DNA from: Pyrenopolyporus hunteri
Lineage: Eukaryota; Ascomycota; Sordariomycetes; Xylariales; Hypoxylaceae
DNA length: 64,000 nt
Assembly: GCA_902806595.1 (NCBI GenBank)
Contig: CADCXC010000037.1
Location: forward strand, 496,001 to 560,000
Direction: 5' to 3'
The translations under genes were made by a program, and so were the position numbers. Shown piece after piece: positions 36,086 to 48,221 of the stretch. The notes below the pieces were generated by a model. The model saw only the letters and a list, made by a program, of their open reading frames with translations. It ran no database searches and had not been told where the DNA came from. The first letter of the stretch is position 1, and each line of letters starts with the position of its first letter.

Positions 36086-37344
36086 GTTTGAGAGCCGGCT
36101 GGCACAGGTGGATATCTAGATAAATGGGTACCAGAACACGGGATAGATAAGATGGGTGGTAGGTAAGGTAAACTACGATAATAGCAGTTCGAGGGGTTAG
36201 AAGGAGGATAGGTAGGTAGTATAAGGCAACGGAGATTTTAACGGCACACGAACATCTGGGTAGTGTCCAGGGTCGACATGCACGGGAGTGAGGAGGCGAG
36301 AGAGGCAAGAGAAGGATAAAAATTCGGAGCCGTAGATTATTTTAGCTAAGTACGTGAGCAGAAAGAGCTTTGCTAACAACTTCCTAACCTATCTCATTCA
36401 GGTAAGCCGACAGGATGGCGGCAGGCGCGAGTTGGAGCGAGCTAGTCCGGATTGCAGCCACGCCAATGTATGAAGACTTCGTTGCGTCAGGCCCTAACAA
36501 GGCCGTGATAAGAAATTAAAAAAATACCTGCCTGTAATGAGGGGGGGATTGAATTCGTGTGTGCGGATAGCATGACATCATTGGATGGATTGGTAGTGGA
36601 TTGGGTAGATATACATTATCGACCTAAGGTATCGTTGCTAAAATATGGGCAACGAGTCTAGACAAGGCAAGCACATGTCAGACTAGACGCTTGATACCTT
36701 ACCTTATCCCCTTGGATCCGTACTTATATGTACCTGCTGGGATATTTCATGTCCATCGAACTTACCTTACGTGCGTTGATGTGTTGTACCTAAGGCTAGG
36801 CTAGGCTGGTATCTCTTCGGGTTAGGTGGGTATACAACGCCTCCCGGACATCTTCGATATGTAGTACCTTACTTACCTACCTACCTACCTACCTACTTAC
36901 TTGCCTACCTACCTAGGTAATATAGACGTCTACACGGACACGACGGGAGGCGGCGCAACAGTTCGCGAGCTACGGCACTCGAAACGGCCAAAATCGCACA
37001 AACCGGACAAAAACACCTGAAAATTCATAGCGGCGGAATCATTTCTACCATCTACGGATGCTCCCCAAGCGGTTTTCGCCAACCAGTTGTTTATCTAGCG
37101 GGAAATCTGAGAAGAGGTCGAAGACTACGAGTAGGTAGGTAGGTACCCAACCGTATTGCTGCCGGTGGCCAAATATTGCTCGAATCCACCACTCGGAGTG
37201 AGTAGTCGTGTTAAGCAGCATTATTAAACCTGGGCTCGTATCGCCTACCTAACACCGACTCCAACCTCAATTTAAAAAAGACCCAATCCCTCACTCGTTA
37301 TCAAATTGTATCATCTTATCGAAGCCTAGCGGGATCGAACGCCG
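36086..37344. other. Spacer upstream of the GH63-like gene
   Basis: 1.26 kb without a gene; promoter side of the GH63-like gene and 3' side of the RasGEF gene. Holds the ACCT tandem run at 36866-36918 and further TAGGTAGG motifs near 37134. Confidence 0.5.
36866..36918. repeat. CCTA tetranucleotide repeat
   Basis: About twelve CCTA/CTTA units in a row ending in CCTAGG. One of the longest of the TAGG/CCTA runs scattered through the spacers. Confidence 0.85.
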
Positions 37345-39958
37345 TCACTGTGACTTCGCAAACCAAGGGAACTTCTTCTTTCCGGGATCTAGAGTGCCGC
37401 CGCTAGAGCTGGGGGACTCTACCTGAATGCTGCGTTGGTAAATGTCCTGGGATGTCTAATTAGTATTCGAGCACGTTGCTTTAGTGTGGTAGGACTCCTC
37501 ATACCTCTTCGTCCGTCGGCATAAGGCAATCTAAGATGAGTTCTCTCGCCGTGTCGTGTTTGGACAAGTTCGGATACGGCGTGCCTTGGCTTTTCATGAT
37601 AGGCAAGAGGATCTCTCCTAGAATCTCAAATTTCTTCCAATTTATTCGATCGCCTTGGGGCCCCACCAGCGTCATGCTACCCTCTTCGGCCGACACAAGA
37701 TCCCTACGATGCAGCGGGATAAAGGGGATGCGTGGTAACGGTGAGTTTTCCCAGGCTAATCTATAGGCGAAGTGGCTCTTCTGCGTTCCCATCAGAAGTA
37801 CCAATCTGGCAAATCGCTTCTGGATCTCAGTTGGCACGAGCGCTCGCGTCTGCGACAGACGATGAATGGCCGTTCCGTTGATGCCAGCTAGCACCGCGGC
37901 GAGACCGTTGTAGTTGTTTAGCTGTCTTAGTTTCAGGGCAATGTTCATAAACTTTTCTAGCATCTGCGCCCGATGCTTGGCCTTTTCTCTCATGAGGATC
38001 ATGTTGGAAACCCAAGTCGCGATGTGGTTGAAATGGGCGATCATGCGATTCACGTTTTTCATAGCTCTGCACTTCTCCTTTTGCTCGGCCGACAAGCTGA
38101 CATGCCGGATCAAGTCACGTATCCGGATCGAAGAAAACATGACCCAATCAATGCGTGTCATCTCGTCGGCGATGTCGTCGTTCTGCGTCTCCATGAATAT
38201 ATGGTATCGGAACTTGGTTAGGGGTAATGTGTACGTAGGCACCATTGTCGCTGCCTCTCGCTCGTAATCTTCGTACGAGTGGAATTGGAATGAGTGTATC
38301 TTCCCGGCCGGCCCGGAAGAGGGGCCGGCGTCCGTTTGAAGCGACGAACTAGCTGAAGGTCGTCGTTCGATCGGGTCGTCTACACCTAGGGAACTCATGC
38401 TCTCAGATAGGTCGGCGTAGCGCTTACCAGAGTCTCTTAACATCGAGTCGTGGTCCTCTACCGGTACCTCCTCCAAGCTATCAGCTTTCTCCCAACCCGT
38501 GTCGTCAGCCTCGATTACGCTGTACTCCATCGTCCTGCGCATCTGTTGCGAAGCCGCGAAGAATATTGGCTCTGCGGCCAAGTTCCGTATGAAGTCATCC
38601 AAGTTTCTTCTCGTCACTGGCCCCGCAAAGTCTCCGGGGTAGGTTGCAACCCACTTAGCGATCACCTCGATAATCCGAAGCTGTGCTGCCGTCTTGGTAA
38701 GATAGTGAGCTGATTTATCGTCCTTGATGCGGTCTAGTCGTGATAGGAGCGAAGAAAATAGATGCCCTGGTGATGCAAACTTCCGGTACAAACATAAGAA
38801 GATTTCCAAGAAATTGTTATCCGCCCTAGACATTTTTTGGGCGACAAGACGATCTATCAATTCGTCAAAACTGACGCCAATTTTCTTTGCTGGCCGCTCA
38901 AATACCGATTCATCCGAACGCTGGAGCAGTGGTATATCCTCGACATATCTTAAGTCCGAGTCTTCGTCGTCATCAAGAAACGAGGCAGGGTTCTGAGAAC
39001 GATCTAGCCTAATGCCGGGTGTGCGGAGCATACTAGACACGCTCGAGCCCGACTCTTCTTCTGTAGCGTCTGGGAATTGATTACCCGTAAATCTTGAAGA
39101 GTGTCGGTAATCTGTGCCCCCTTGGTTCGAAAGGCCTCGAATCAACGACATGTCCGAACTGGCCCGGCTATGCTTGCTATGTTGACTTAAGGGTCGAGCG
39201 TTTGTGGGCTCCATTTGAGCATCAAGATGCGCGGCCGAAGCCGCTCTGCGCCTTGAACTTATTCCATCTGGACTATCCGCGTCTAAGATCTATAGTTAGC
39301 GGACGAAGAGATAGCGAGATAGATTCTGCATATCGTAACGGGAAACGGTCCCGATGCGGTGACTTACCCTGGTTTCTCATTACTAGTGCTTTAAGGAGCG
39401 TGAATAAAGCTATCCTCGCGCTCTCCGGTTTATTGGCGGACGTCTTGAATGTTGCGAGGCATGACTGACATGCTGAAGCAACAGCTTCCGTGTCAATGTG
39501 CCTTATTTTTTCTGGGTTATCGCACTTCGTTGCAACAAGGACCGCCGGTAGCGACGAATTTACCAGAGCATCTGTTCAATTAGCCTTCGCTCGTCTTCTG
39601 AGGTAACCCGACAACGCTTCAGGCGGGTGGCGCCGTCTGGGGGCTACTCACTTAACGTTTGAGGCAGCTCTATGATGCTCTCTCTATTCATCACATCGTA
39701 CAAGAGCATGACGCCGTTCACTCGCGGGAGGATGGCGCCACCCATCTGTTTCGGCCACTTAATCTGCCGATCAGGGTCCACATCAAAGTATTCGAGGTCT
39801 AACTCGAATATTGTAACGGCGTAGGGAACATTATCAATGACCTGGCGTGTCGTCGTCGGGTTGGGACCAGGCATGCGGGGGAGCGACATGGCCTTTTGTA
39901 TGAAGTGAGACTTGCCCACTCCGTTGGCCCCTATTACACAAATATTTAGACTCTCCAT
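37345..39958 (-). CDS. Ras-like GTPase domain fused to RasGEF (CDC25) domain
   Basis: The product is 796 aa from exons 39958-39652, 39571-39368, 39282-37505 and 37446-37345; introns of 80, 85 and 58 bp all keep phase. The first 170 residues are a small-GTPase-like domain: P-loop GANGVGKS (residues 10-17), TKCD for the guanine-binding NKxD motif and TSANK near the end. The usual DxxG of switch II is not seen (the site reads ELDLEYFDVD). A Ser-rich linker follows, then a RasGEF-N-like helical region (about 300-365: SFDELIDRLVAQKMS, FLCLYRKFASPGHL) and a CDC25 RasGEF domain (about 525-765: EMTRIDWVMFSSIRIRDLI, FNHIATWVSNMIL, LNNYNGLAAVLAGING, PFIPLHRRDL). The last exon is short and basic. The protein should activate a Ras-family GTPase at a membrane; the attached domain may regulate it. 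A direct role in nucleotide hydrolysis is doubtful. Confidence 0.87.
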
Positions 39959-40740
39959 GATGCCGATGACATGTGGTTAATCGGGGGGTTTATCGTCGGT
40001 TGGAGACGTCGCACAATCTCCGTCTTAGCCAAAACTCCGTAAGGACGTCCGAGTATCGGGATTACATATAGTTGGCTACTCTTTCACGTCGAGCTTGCGA
40101 GGGCTTCACCGGAGAGCTCTCATGACTATAGATATACGTCGTGATATTATATCGCCCACGGTATCTATCGAGAAATCTAGTTCGAGAGGGGCCCGGGCGG
40201 CAAGGGACCGAGAATACCCCAAGGGCGGGGGAATTAAGGGATATATTTCGGGCGAGAATGGCAAACGTTCGTGAAGGGCTTCGATATCGAATAGGTCACG
40301 CTGGACGAGAACGAAGCCGTCAAGGGTATAGGTGAAACAAAAAGATCGTCCGCTATGACCCCGTTCGCGCAGTTTGGTCGAGCTCAAGAAATAGTGTCGC
40401 CCTCGAATGACCTAAGTCTGTAAGGAGGTTTAACATCCAATTCATCGGAGGCGACTGTGGATTATCGTGCAATGTGACACACACTTGTTATGAAGTCCAG
40501 GCGGCCTAGTAGCCCGGGGTGACAATATACTGGACAGGTAAAGAGGTGTCGGACGAGCGAGAAAAGTTGAGAGACGCGGGACACGGCTTTACTGGTAGGA
40601 ACGCGGCGGGAATATATCGACCAGGCGGAGCAGCGTCGTGTAATGTTACGCCATCCAACCTAACGCGCGGATATTAATTCCTGACGTACACGTCGCAGTC
40701 ATGGGGCCAAAAGCCCGTAGGTACTAGCACGAGAAAGCGT

Positions 40741-40776
40741 CTCTCTCTCACACACACACACACTCTCTCTCTCTCG
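40741..40776. repeat. (CT)n-(CA)n-(CT)n microsatellite
   Basis: Compound dinucleotide run: CTCTCTCT, then CACACACACACACA, then CTCTCTCTCTCTCTC. Confidence 0.9.
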
Positions 40777-40870
40777 CGAAGCGTCAAGTTCGTAATGGAC
40801 GCTAGCCTGCTCGACCCCGGCCTGCCGCGTGTCGAACGGGCGGTTATGGGGTTATAAGGGCGGTACAAAG

Positions 40871-40951
40871 TAGAGGCAGAGGCAGAGGTGGAGATAGAGC
40901 TAGAGATAGAGATAGAGATAGAGGTAGAAGTAGAGGTAGAGGTAGAGGTAA
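40871..40951. repeat. AGAGRT/AGAGGC hexamer tandem repeat
   Basis: About thirteen purine-rich hexamers (TAGAGG, CAGAGG, TAGAGA, TAGAAG) in tandem on the plus strand. Confidence 0.9.
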
Positions 40952-41885
40952 AATGAACGCAAGCGCTCGGGAATACACGAGGTGGAGGATGGGGGGGTGG
41001 CGGGTTGGAGGTTAGAAATTAGAGGTTGTCATGACATGGAGATATCTAAGCTCGGTCCCGTCGTTGTTCGAAATGCGACGTCGAGGGGTCGAATTATATC
41101 CCAATTATCCGTGTGCGGGAGGAATTGACAACCCCCTCCGCTGAAGGCACTGCGTTCAGGTTGTGACCTTTGGGTACGTTTATGCTAGGAGAGGTACGCG
41201 GAAACGGGACCCTGTAAATATTTGTGAATTGATAGGTTATCCCCGGCTCGAAATTCTGGTACTGTCAGGTAATGTGATATTAGGTTGTGATAGGTATTTT
41301 GTTAGGCTGCCTAGGTTTAGCAGGTACACAATGTACCTATACGGATGTACTTCGATTACTGTATGGTGTTACTGGGCTGTCAAGGATCTCGTAGGCGGCG
41401 GATTTCGCAAACCCCGACTAAGCCCATCCTATAGCTGCTAGCATACGAGGTTCCCATCTAACATACATAGGTACCTACCTATATACCTAGGTATGTATAG
41501 GGAGGTACATATATGTAAGTATATGTATAGTGGTGAACCGTACCTTGAACTACCTAAATTGCCCTATATACTAGGTAGTTTATCTGATATATAAGCGCGT
41601 TTTGGTCTCAGACAGGAGCGATATACCCCTGCATACAAGCTGAGCCAGCAGTGGCTCGACCCTAACTACAGGTACCTACAATCCCTAAACCCTCTGATCC
41701 GTATGCTCCTATGATTTAGTATGCTCGCTTAGGCCTCCCCTAACCCCGACCCCCTCTCTAAATCCCAACTCCAGACTTCAAAAACCTGCATCGTACCTAT
41801 TATACAATAGAAAGGCTCGAATGCAAGCACCCGGCGTCAACTCAAGACCAAACGACGGCCGGCCTCCTCCCAAGTTATTTAGATC

Positions 41886-42505
41886 GGATCAAAGGCCAAT
41901 CACATACCACTAAGCTGTACTAGCACACGTAGCTCCTCATCCTTTCGATATAGCTCCTCAAACACACGTGGGTTAGCCGACCAATGGGCAGCATTGCACC
42001 CCATATATTCCAATTCCTCCGCACCTACGCACCTCCGCCAAACGCTAAGGCCAACGGCCATATCGCCTCTATCGAGCCACAAGCTTGGGATCTTAACGCG
42101 GGGGGTTCCAGAGGGCGTTGTACGGAATCACGACATGCGACACCAGGATCAACACATTAGGATGACCTTCAGTTACCCCCCAGTCTTAACCCGCCAAACA
42201 GTCTTCTCTTACTAGTGCATAGTGTACTTTATCTTCGACTTCTATGTAGCTCGCTACCTTGCCGGAAGACACGGTCCTCGCGGTAACCATTCGTCTTATT
42301 TTTAGCTTGTACAGAGAGACACGTTTGCTCTCGTTTCAGTCGTCGCACTAACGTGCCTATCTCTTCCTGAGAGGCAAACCCGCCAGTAATATGACCAAAG
42401 ACGGGGAGGAGGTCGTATGCTAAAGTGCCTCATCTAGCAGCACAATACCAGCAGCCGCGGCTTGGCGGCCTTATGGTGTTGAGAGGTCCAAGCTTCAACA
42501 GCCAT
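41886..42505 (-). pseudogene. Frameshifted gene remnant, family not recognised
   Basis: Protein-like sequence moves through the reading frames on the minus strand. It opens with ATGGCT at 42505 in a good start context (MAVEAWTSQHH). It then reads GIVLLDEA in a second frame, continuing as AYDLLPVFGHITGGFASQEE (frame 42429-42229), then KVASYIEVEDKVHYALVRED, a TAA, and HPNVLILVSHVVIPYNALWNPP (frame 42290-42093). Last is WLDRGDMAVGLSVWRR...NPRVFEELYRKDEE (frame 42127-41900), ending beside a GTATGT donor. The last shift falls at a run of six C. Overlapping open stretches in shifted frames are what small indels in a former gene produce. I do not know the family. Confidence 0.45.
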
Positions 42506-44725
42506 CTTGGATGGAAATTCATTAAATATAGTCCAATCGCGTAGCTTCTATGGCTGGTTACGGACAGGCCGCAGTCGCAACGGGGACACAACGGCTCAGG
42601 CATATATTACCTACCTACCTCCCTTCTTACTTACACGAGGTGGGTTTTCCCGAAAAGATGCTAGCCAGCGCAACCCAATAGAACATTGGTATATGCCTAC
42701 ATACCCATATACCGATCCGAGGCTATTCTAATAGGTTCCCGTAAACCTATACGATGTCGAAAAGGCTCTTGCTAAGCTGCCGACTCTTCGGTTAGATTCT
42801 CGGTTAAGCGGTGCGACAGAGCTGACGAATATCGGCCATAACTGCAGCGAATTGCCATTGCAGCGCACCATGGGTAAGGTAACACGGTCTGTCGTCACAA
42901 GGAGCCCTGATGTGGTGTAGGCTCCCGAAGTGCCTATCTTCGTTTGTTAGACCTATGCACTTATTACCGATACGAACGTTTCTCGGATTGTCGATTGGAT
43001 ACCCATGTGGCACAGAATCTCAGTTCGTCATCATGAAGAAAATAGGGGCTCGGTAGTAGTTGGCTGTATACTATTCTTAACGACTGGCTAGCAATGATGG
43101 GAAATAAAGTTAGTAACGGCAACTACTTAAACGGCTCGAGCTACCTATGTAGGTAGGTAAGTACCTACCTATGCAAAGGAGTAAGATGGCTCTCCCTATA
43201 TACTTAGGTCCTCCGACGTGACCACCCACTAGTTCCTTGAAACACTATATCAAGTGCCGTAACGCCTTTAGATACGACTTAACGATCAAACTAGCTAGGT
43301 CTTTCCAATGGGATTAAATGATTTATATTTAAATGAAAACATTTCGTTCATACTTCCATCTCAGGACCCAGGTAGACACGTAAGTACTAGCCATTAATAA
43401 ATAACTACATGTAACTCATACCTGCTTACCCCTTTTCCTATCCTTCCTCTCCTATCTCCCCCTTGAGAAGACGTGCTCCATATATTTATAGCAAAGGCTT
43501 CAGATATGGCTGAATCGTAAGGGTAGAGAACTGAAGTGGGGGATGAAATATCGTATATTTGGGATTCCTAGATAGAGAGTAGTAACGTCGAAGATTTGAT
43601 TCTAGGTGACTTAGCAGAGATAGGTAATCCGAATTTGGGTAGGTAGGACGACTACTTTGGTGTGGACCACCGACGGGTGGTGGCATATAGCTATTGCGCA
43701 CTACATGTAGGTTATCCCTTATAAGCATCTAGGTAGGTACCTATTCTTGACGTAAATTGGGTTAGATCTCCACGTTCTTATTGAAATTCTCAGTGTTAAC
43801 TTAAACAGGGGAATCTCGCTCCCGTAATATATGGGGTTATGTCTTACCTAAGTGGACATGTTTGGTAGCCTTGACGGGTAAGGAAGCAAACTGGTGTAGT
43901 CAAAGCGTTGGTCTATGTGCCCGGTATCTTCGACTCCCACATGCCTGGGTCGAATAGAAGCAAAGCCACGTAAGATTGCGAGTCTTAAATAGCAGATTGT
44001 TTGCTAGTATTACCTATATTGAACAAGTACAATGAACAGCACCGTCTAAGGGGAGCGTAGGTAGATAACGGGTAGAACTCTTCAATTGTATTCATCATGC
44101 GGGTATGGCCGAACTCGCCCCTCACCCCTTTTCCCCTAGTTGCAATATACTGCAGCGTGTCACAACCAGAGGAGGCTCGAATCGGCTCGGTATCATAATA
44201 TTTTGGGGTTTAGTGATAGGCATCGATCTGCTCATTCTGCATGTCGTTTGGATTGTATTTAGGTATATATTTGGATAGTGACGGTAGTGATAGTATGTGA
44301 GGTAGGGGACAAAGGTTACCTATCCACCACTAACGCCCACGAACGCCTATGCCTTATCTGCATATGCACCAGATAGCCCATGCACACATACACACGCACC
44401 CGAGACTACATGTATTTTATCACTATAACGTTAAGTAGTCCGTAGTACAGACCTGGTTCTTGTAGTGTCAGTGCCGTGTTGCATGTACCAGGTGAATGAT
44501 TGATTTTCGGAGGTACCTGTAGGTGGCTTGACAGCCGGTGGCTCTTGCTTGATGCACTTGATGTAGGTACCTGGGTTTGTCACCATCGTGACTTCCTTCC
44601 CTCTTAACAACGCTCCTTCACTTTCCAGTGTCCTTAGCAACGTCGCGACCACCATAGCAACCAGCCCCGCCAGCCAGGCCTACCACCTAGGATTTTAACT
44701 CTCGTCTCTTCGAACCGCCGTCACC
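42506..44725. other. Gene-poor spacer, second part
   Basis: No supported gene. A minus-strand frame at 43013-42804 (containing APCDDRPCYLTHGALQWQF) has protein-like composition and could be another relic, but stands alone. TAGGTAGG/GTACCTACC motifs occur at 43141-43172 and 43726-43742. The last few hundred bases are the promoter of the DUF726 gene. Confidence 0.45.
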
Positions 44726-47171
44726 ATGGACCAATCCTCAAACTACACAACATCATCAGATGATGAGAATCCAACCATGACGCGTCACAATCAACCCCGT
44801 GGGCGCCAGCCCAAACGCCTTGAGCTCGATCTGAGCGCTGTCCTCAATGTGGACCAGAAATTCCAACTTCAGCGAGTCGTCACAGCTATTGTGGATGATA
44901 TGCAGAAGCACACTCGCGACAACTTCGACCAGCTCAGCCTTGGCCGTGTTGCACCTGACCAGGGAATCAACCCACCCAAGGCAGAATGCACCTCAATCCC
45001 CAACCCTCGCAGCGAAAAGTATCGACACATGTACGCTGACTCTAACCCGGGCCAGACCACCAACCCGGACCTTCGCAAGGAAAACGTGAAGCCCGCCAAC
45101 CAGGCCAACCAGGCCCCCCAGGCTAACACGGCGACCAAGGAAGCAAAGCCTCTCTGGAAGCTTCCCAAGTCCCCCGAAGAGCTCCGCGAGATGTACCAGA
45201 AGACGGAGACTGAAGTACTAATCTCGAGTCTTTCTGAGCTGAAGCGAGACACTCTAGCAAACTTCAGCAAATGGCGCATTAATGTGCTCAAGCGTATGCA
45301 GGACATCGTCATCAAGAACGGTGGGACGCCTGGCAATGTCGGCGGCCACGCACCCCAAGCAGCAGGTAATTCAAGACGACTTGGTAATGCTGGAAGAGGA
45401 AGACTTCCCGTGCCAAGTGGTAAGTTCTTCCTCCAAGGCTTACCGCAAGTAAACGTCGACATAGTTCCTTATTCAACCCCCTCCAAGCAGCCGATAGAAA
45501 TCCGAATTGGCTTTCTTGAAATTAATGTCCAAGTCCTTGATCGGAGCTAACTAAATGACTTAGGCCCCGGCACCTGCGCCGACGTTTCTTCCGCAGCTCT
45601 TGTCCGAGCCTACCCTCCGATCTATACACCTCTCAAAGATTGCCCCAAGGAGAAGCGAGCTTTGATCTTGCATTCCATGCTGCTGATTCTGCTCGGAATG
45701 GACCAGTATTCCTTGCACTCGAGAATCCTTCTGGTGAGGCTTACTTCTGCCCTTCATGTTCCGATGTATGTCCTGTTGTCGGACGAGGTTAGAGTCTCTC
45801 AGGCGCTTTCAAAGATCATCCAGGGCATTCCTATCGAGGAAATCGTCCAGAAGCGAGCTGAGGAAGCCAAATCCTCCCGACGCTGGAAAGCCGGCATGGC
45901 CAACGCGGCCGCGAGCGGAGGCCCCGGCGCTCTAGCCGCCCCCCTTGCTGCGGCTGGAATCGGTACCGTGTTTGGGGGCTTTGGACTCGATACCTCCACA
46001 ACAGCTGCGTTGTTGGGACCAATGAATGACAGCACGGTTATCGTTGGCACCTTGTTTGGTCTGTATGGAGCCCGGCAAGGCAGCAAAACGATTGACGCGC
46101 ACAGCAAGGACGTCCAGGATTTCGGCATGATACCTCTGCACGGAACCGGCGCGGCCGAACTTATCGACCCCAAGGATGTTCCTGCCGAAGACCGCAGAAT
46201 GCGGGTCACCATCGGGATTGGTGGATTGCTCACTAACCAAGACGACTTTCTTGAGCCATGGCAAATTCTGGGCCAACAAAACGAGTCCTACGCGATGAGA
46301 TGGGAGCTGGAGGTTCTGGCGAAGGCGGGTAACGCGCTGGAGACGCTCGTGAAGACGTCGGCTTGGAAAGATTCGAAGAAGGAGCTTAACGCAGTGTCTG
46401 GTAATAAGCCTACCCATGTCGTAGCTGAGGGCAAGCTAACACTTTATCGTAGTCTACGAGCGATTGGAGAAATCTTTCTGGCCGATTGGTTTCATGAAGA
46501 CTAGCAAGGTCATTGAGCATCCCTGGTATATGGCCATGGTTCGAGCAGAAAAGGCGGGCGGGGTGCTAGCCGACGTTATCATCAACAAGCTCTATGGAGA
46601 GAGGCCTGTCTCCCTGATTGGTTACGGCCTGGGGGGTCGCATCATCTATTCCTGCCTGATGGCACTTTCCGAGAAGCGAGCCTTTGGTCTAGTAGAGAAC
46701 GTGGCTATCATGGGAGCACCTTGCCCGTCGGAAGTTCGCGTCTGGTCAGCTATGAAGAGCATTGTAGCCGGCAGATTGATCAACGTCTTTTCCAAGAACG
46801 ACTATATGCTAGGCTTCCTCTACCGCGGCGGCAGCTGGCAATTCGGAGTCGCCGGCCTGCAAAAGATCGAAGGCGTGCCGAACGTTGAGAATCTCGACGT
46901 GTCTGAGGTAGTCGATAACCACCTTCGATACCGCTATATCGTCGGCTGCGTCCTGAAGAGAATCGGCTGGGAGGACGTTGATTACGCCGAGGTCGCCAAG
47001 CAGCAGCAGAAGTTAGCGGCAGAGATACAACTCGACAAAGATCTCGACGAAAAGCGCGGACAGCGGCAAAAGTCTGGTGGGGATGTTCAGAAGGGGAAGG
47101 GGAAGGCCTGCGCAGGAGACGTCGGAGCGATGACGGATAAGGTGAGAGATCTGAAGCTGGATAACAAGTAG
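44726..47171 (+). CDS. DUF726 (TMCO4-like) membrane protein, alpha/beta-hydrolase-related
   Basis: The product is 749 aa from exons 44726-45419, 45564-46400 and 46453-47171; introns of 144 and 52 bp keep phase. Residues 1-230 are a polar, mostly disordered N-terminal region with a helical part (SELKRDTLANFSKWRIN). The DUF726 core follows: HSRILLVRLTSAL, ALSKIIQ, a Gly/Ala-rich hydrophobic hairpin (LAAPLAAAGIGTVFGGFGLD and VIVGTLFGLYGARQG) likely to sit in a membrane, then VTIGIGGLLTN, EVLAKAGNALETL, ADVIINKLYGERP and the elbow region SLIGYGLGGRIIYSCL. In the relatives I recall, the elbow reads GYSLG or GFSLG; here it is GYGLG, so the presumed nucleophile Ser (position 569) is Gly. The yeast relative Mil1 is a putative lipase. 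The C-terminus is Lys/Gln-rich. Catalytic activity is therefore uncertain. Confidence 0.85.
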
Positions 47172-47492
47172 CAACGACGTCCTAGGAGGCACCAATCTCG
47201 TCCCTGAGATTTCTGATTACGAGGCATATGCGGCGTTTTTCTCTTTTTACCAAGCATCGGCATCGCCTACATGACGATATGTCGTGGGGCTGTTTTATGG
47301 CCGGTAGCGGCGGAGTTCTGCTTTAAGAGATCGCTTTGTGCCATAGCAGTTAGAGCATCGTTCTTCATATGAAGACAGACGAATAATGTGTCCCTGCGCC
47401 GGACTTGGCGTAGCATAGGTAGCATAGGTACACGCGCTCGTCTGGAGGATTGTAACTTACACCAAAAAAATTGCAGCATTCATAATGCACTA
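47172..47492. other. Short convergent spacer
   Basis: 321 bp between the stops of the DUF726 and GatC-like genes. Nothing recognised. Confidence 0.5.
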
Positions 47493-48221
47493 TTAAGTCT
47501 CTTTCGCATCCTCCCCCTGATTTGTCCCCGTCCCTATCTTTGCCAGACCGGAAGACTTGGTCCTGACTACGAAATACCGACCTGCCGTCTCGGACGCCCC
47601 AGCGAGTACGTCCCACCCTTCTACCGAGGGGTCACCACGCCCTTCTTTCCCTCCCTGCCCTACTTCCGCTTCTGCTTCTGCCTCTGCTTGTACTCCTACT
47701 CCCGCTTCTCCTCGCTCTCGCTCTCGCTCTCGCTCTCGCCGCCGCCGCCGCGGGCGCCGCGCGTGCCCCACCACGTCCTCGTTCGCCAGCGCGTCCCGCA
47801 GCTCCGCCACCCCGATCGTCTGCTCCCGCAGGCCCCGCGCCGTCTCGTCCCGGATCGCGCGCAGCGGCTCGACGCCCGTGGTGTCGACCTCGCGCACGGC
47901 GCGCACGAAGTGGAGCTGCGATTGGAGCGTGGATAGGAGCGTGGATTCTTCGGCGGCGGATCGGGGGGGCGGGAGCGCGGAGAGGCGGAGGAGGTGTTGG
48001 AGGGTTTGGGGGGTTATGGAGGGGGTTTGGAGTTGGGGTGAAGAGGAGGATGAGGGTGATGGGAGCAGCGAGCGGACGGACCAGCTTGGTTTTGAGAGGA
48101 GGGTTGTTAAGGATGAGGATGAGGGCGAGGTCGAGGACGTGCTGGTTGAGGATAGTGTACGCAGTCGTGTTTGGTACTGGGATAGTGCCCTGCGGCACTG
48201 ACTGTGTATTGTTGGGTTCAT
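47493..48221 (-). CDS. Mitochondrial Glu-tRNA(Gln) amidotransferase subunit C-like (Gta3 type)
   Basis: An uninterrupted 242-aa frame. The first ATG is at 48221. The N-terminal 60 residues are Ser/Thr/Arg-rich (CRRALSQYQTRLRTLSS) and fit a mitochondrial targeting sequence. The GatC-like core is at about residues 70-130: TPQTLQHLLRLSALPPP, LSTLQSQLHFVRAVREVDTTGVEPLRAIRDET. GatC wraps around the amidase in the GatCAB complex, which converts Glu-tRNA(Gln) to Gln-tRNA(Gln) for mitochondrial translation. After the core comes an Arg/Glu repeat (RRRRRERERERER) and an Ala/Glu repeat of unknown use, then a short conserved-looking end (GRYFVVRTKSSGL). It is divergent from SEC17 (599 bp between starts). 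Confidence 0.8.
   Translation of the reverse strand: MNPTIHSQCRRALSQYQTRLRTLSSTSTSSTSPSSSSLTTLLSKPSWSVRSLLPSPSSSSSPQLQTPSITPQTLQHLLRLSALPPPRSAAEESTLLSTLQSQLHFVRAVREVDTTGVEPLRAIRDETARGLREQTIGVAELRDALANEDVVGHARRPRRRRRERERERERGEAGVGVQAEAEAEAEVGQGGKEGRGDPSVEGWDVLAGASETAGRYFVVRTKSSGLAKIGTGTNQGEDAKET

Larger units (their letters stand above)
39959..41885. other. Gene-poor spacer, first part
   Basis: Upstream of the RasGEF gene. Holds a CT/CA microsatellite (40741-40776), an AGAGGT/AGAGAT hexamer run (40871-40951) and TAGGTACCTA motifs near 41460-41520. Frames at 40106-40387 and 41163-41441 are not recognisable. Confidence 0.5.

Noticed and set aside
36866..36918. CCTA repeat as a CRISPR array or telomere tract
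   Set aside because: Direct four-base tandem units without spacers, and not the fungal telomere unit TTAGGG.
43860..43985. Second tRNA-like stretch (TGGTGTAGTC ... TTCGACTCC)
   Set aside because: The T-arm stem does not pair and the acceptor ends do not match; A-box-like text alone is not enough.
44869..45462. 197-codon antisense frame in the DUF726 gene
   Set aside because: No recognisable content and it covers exon 1 of a gene with consistent splice signals.
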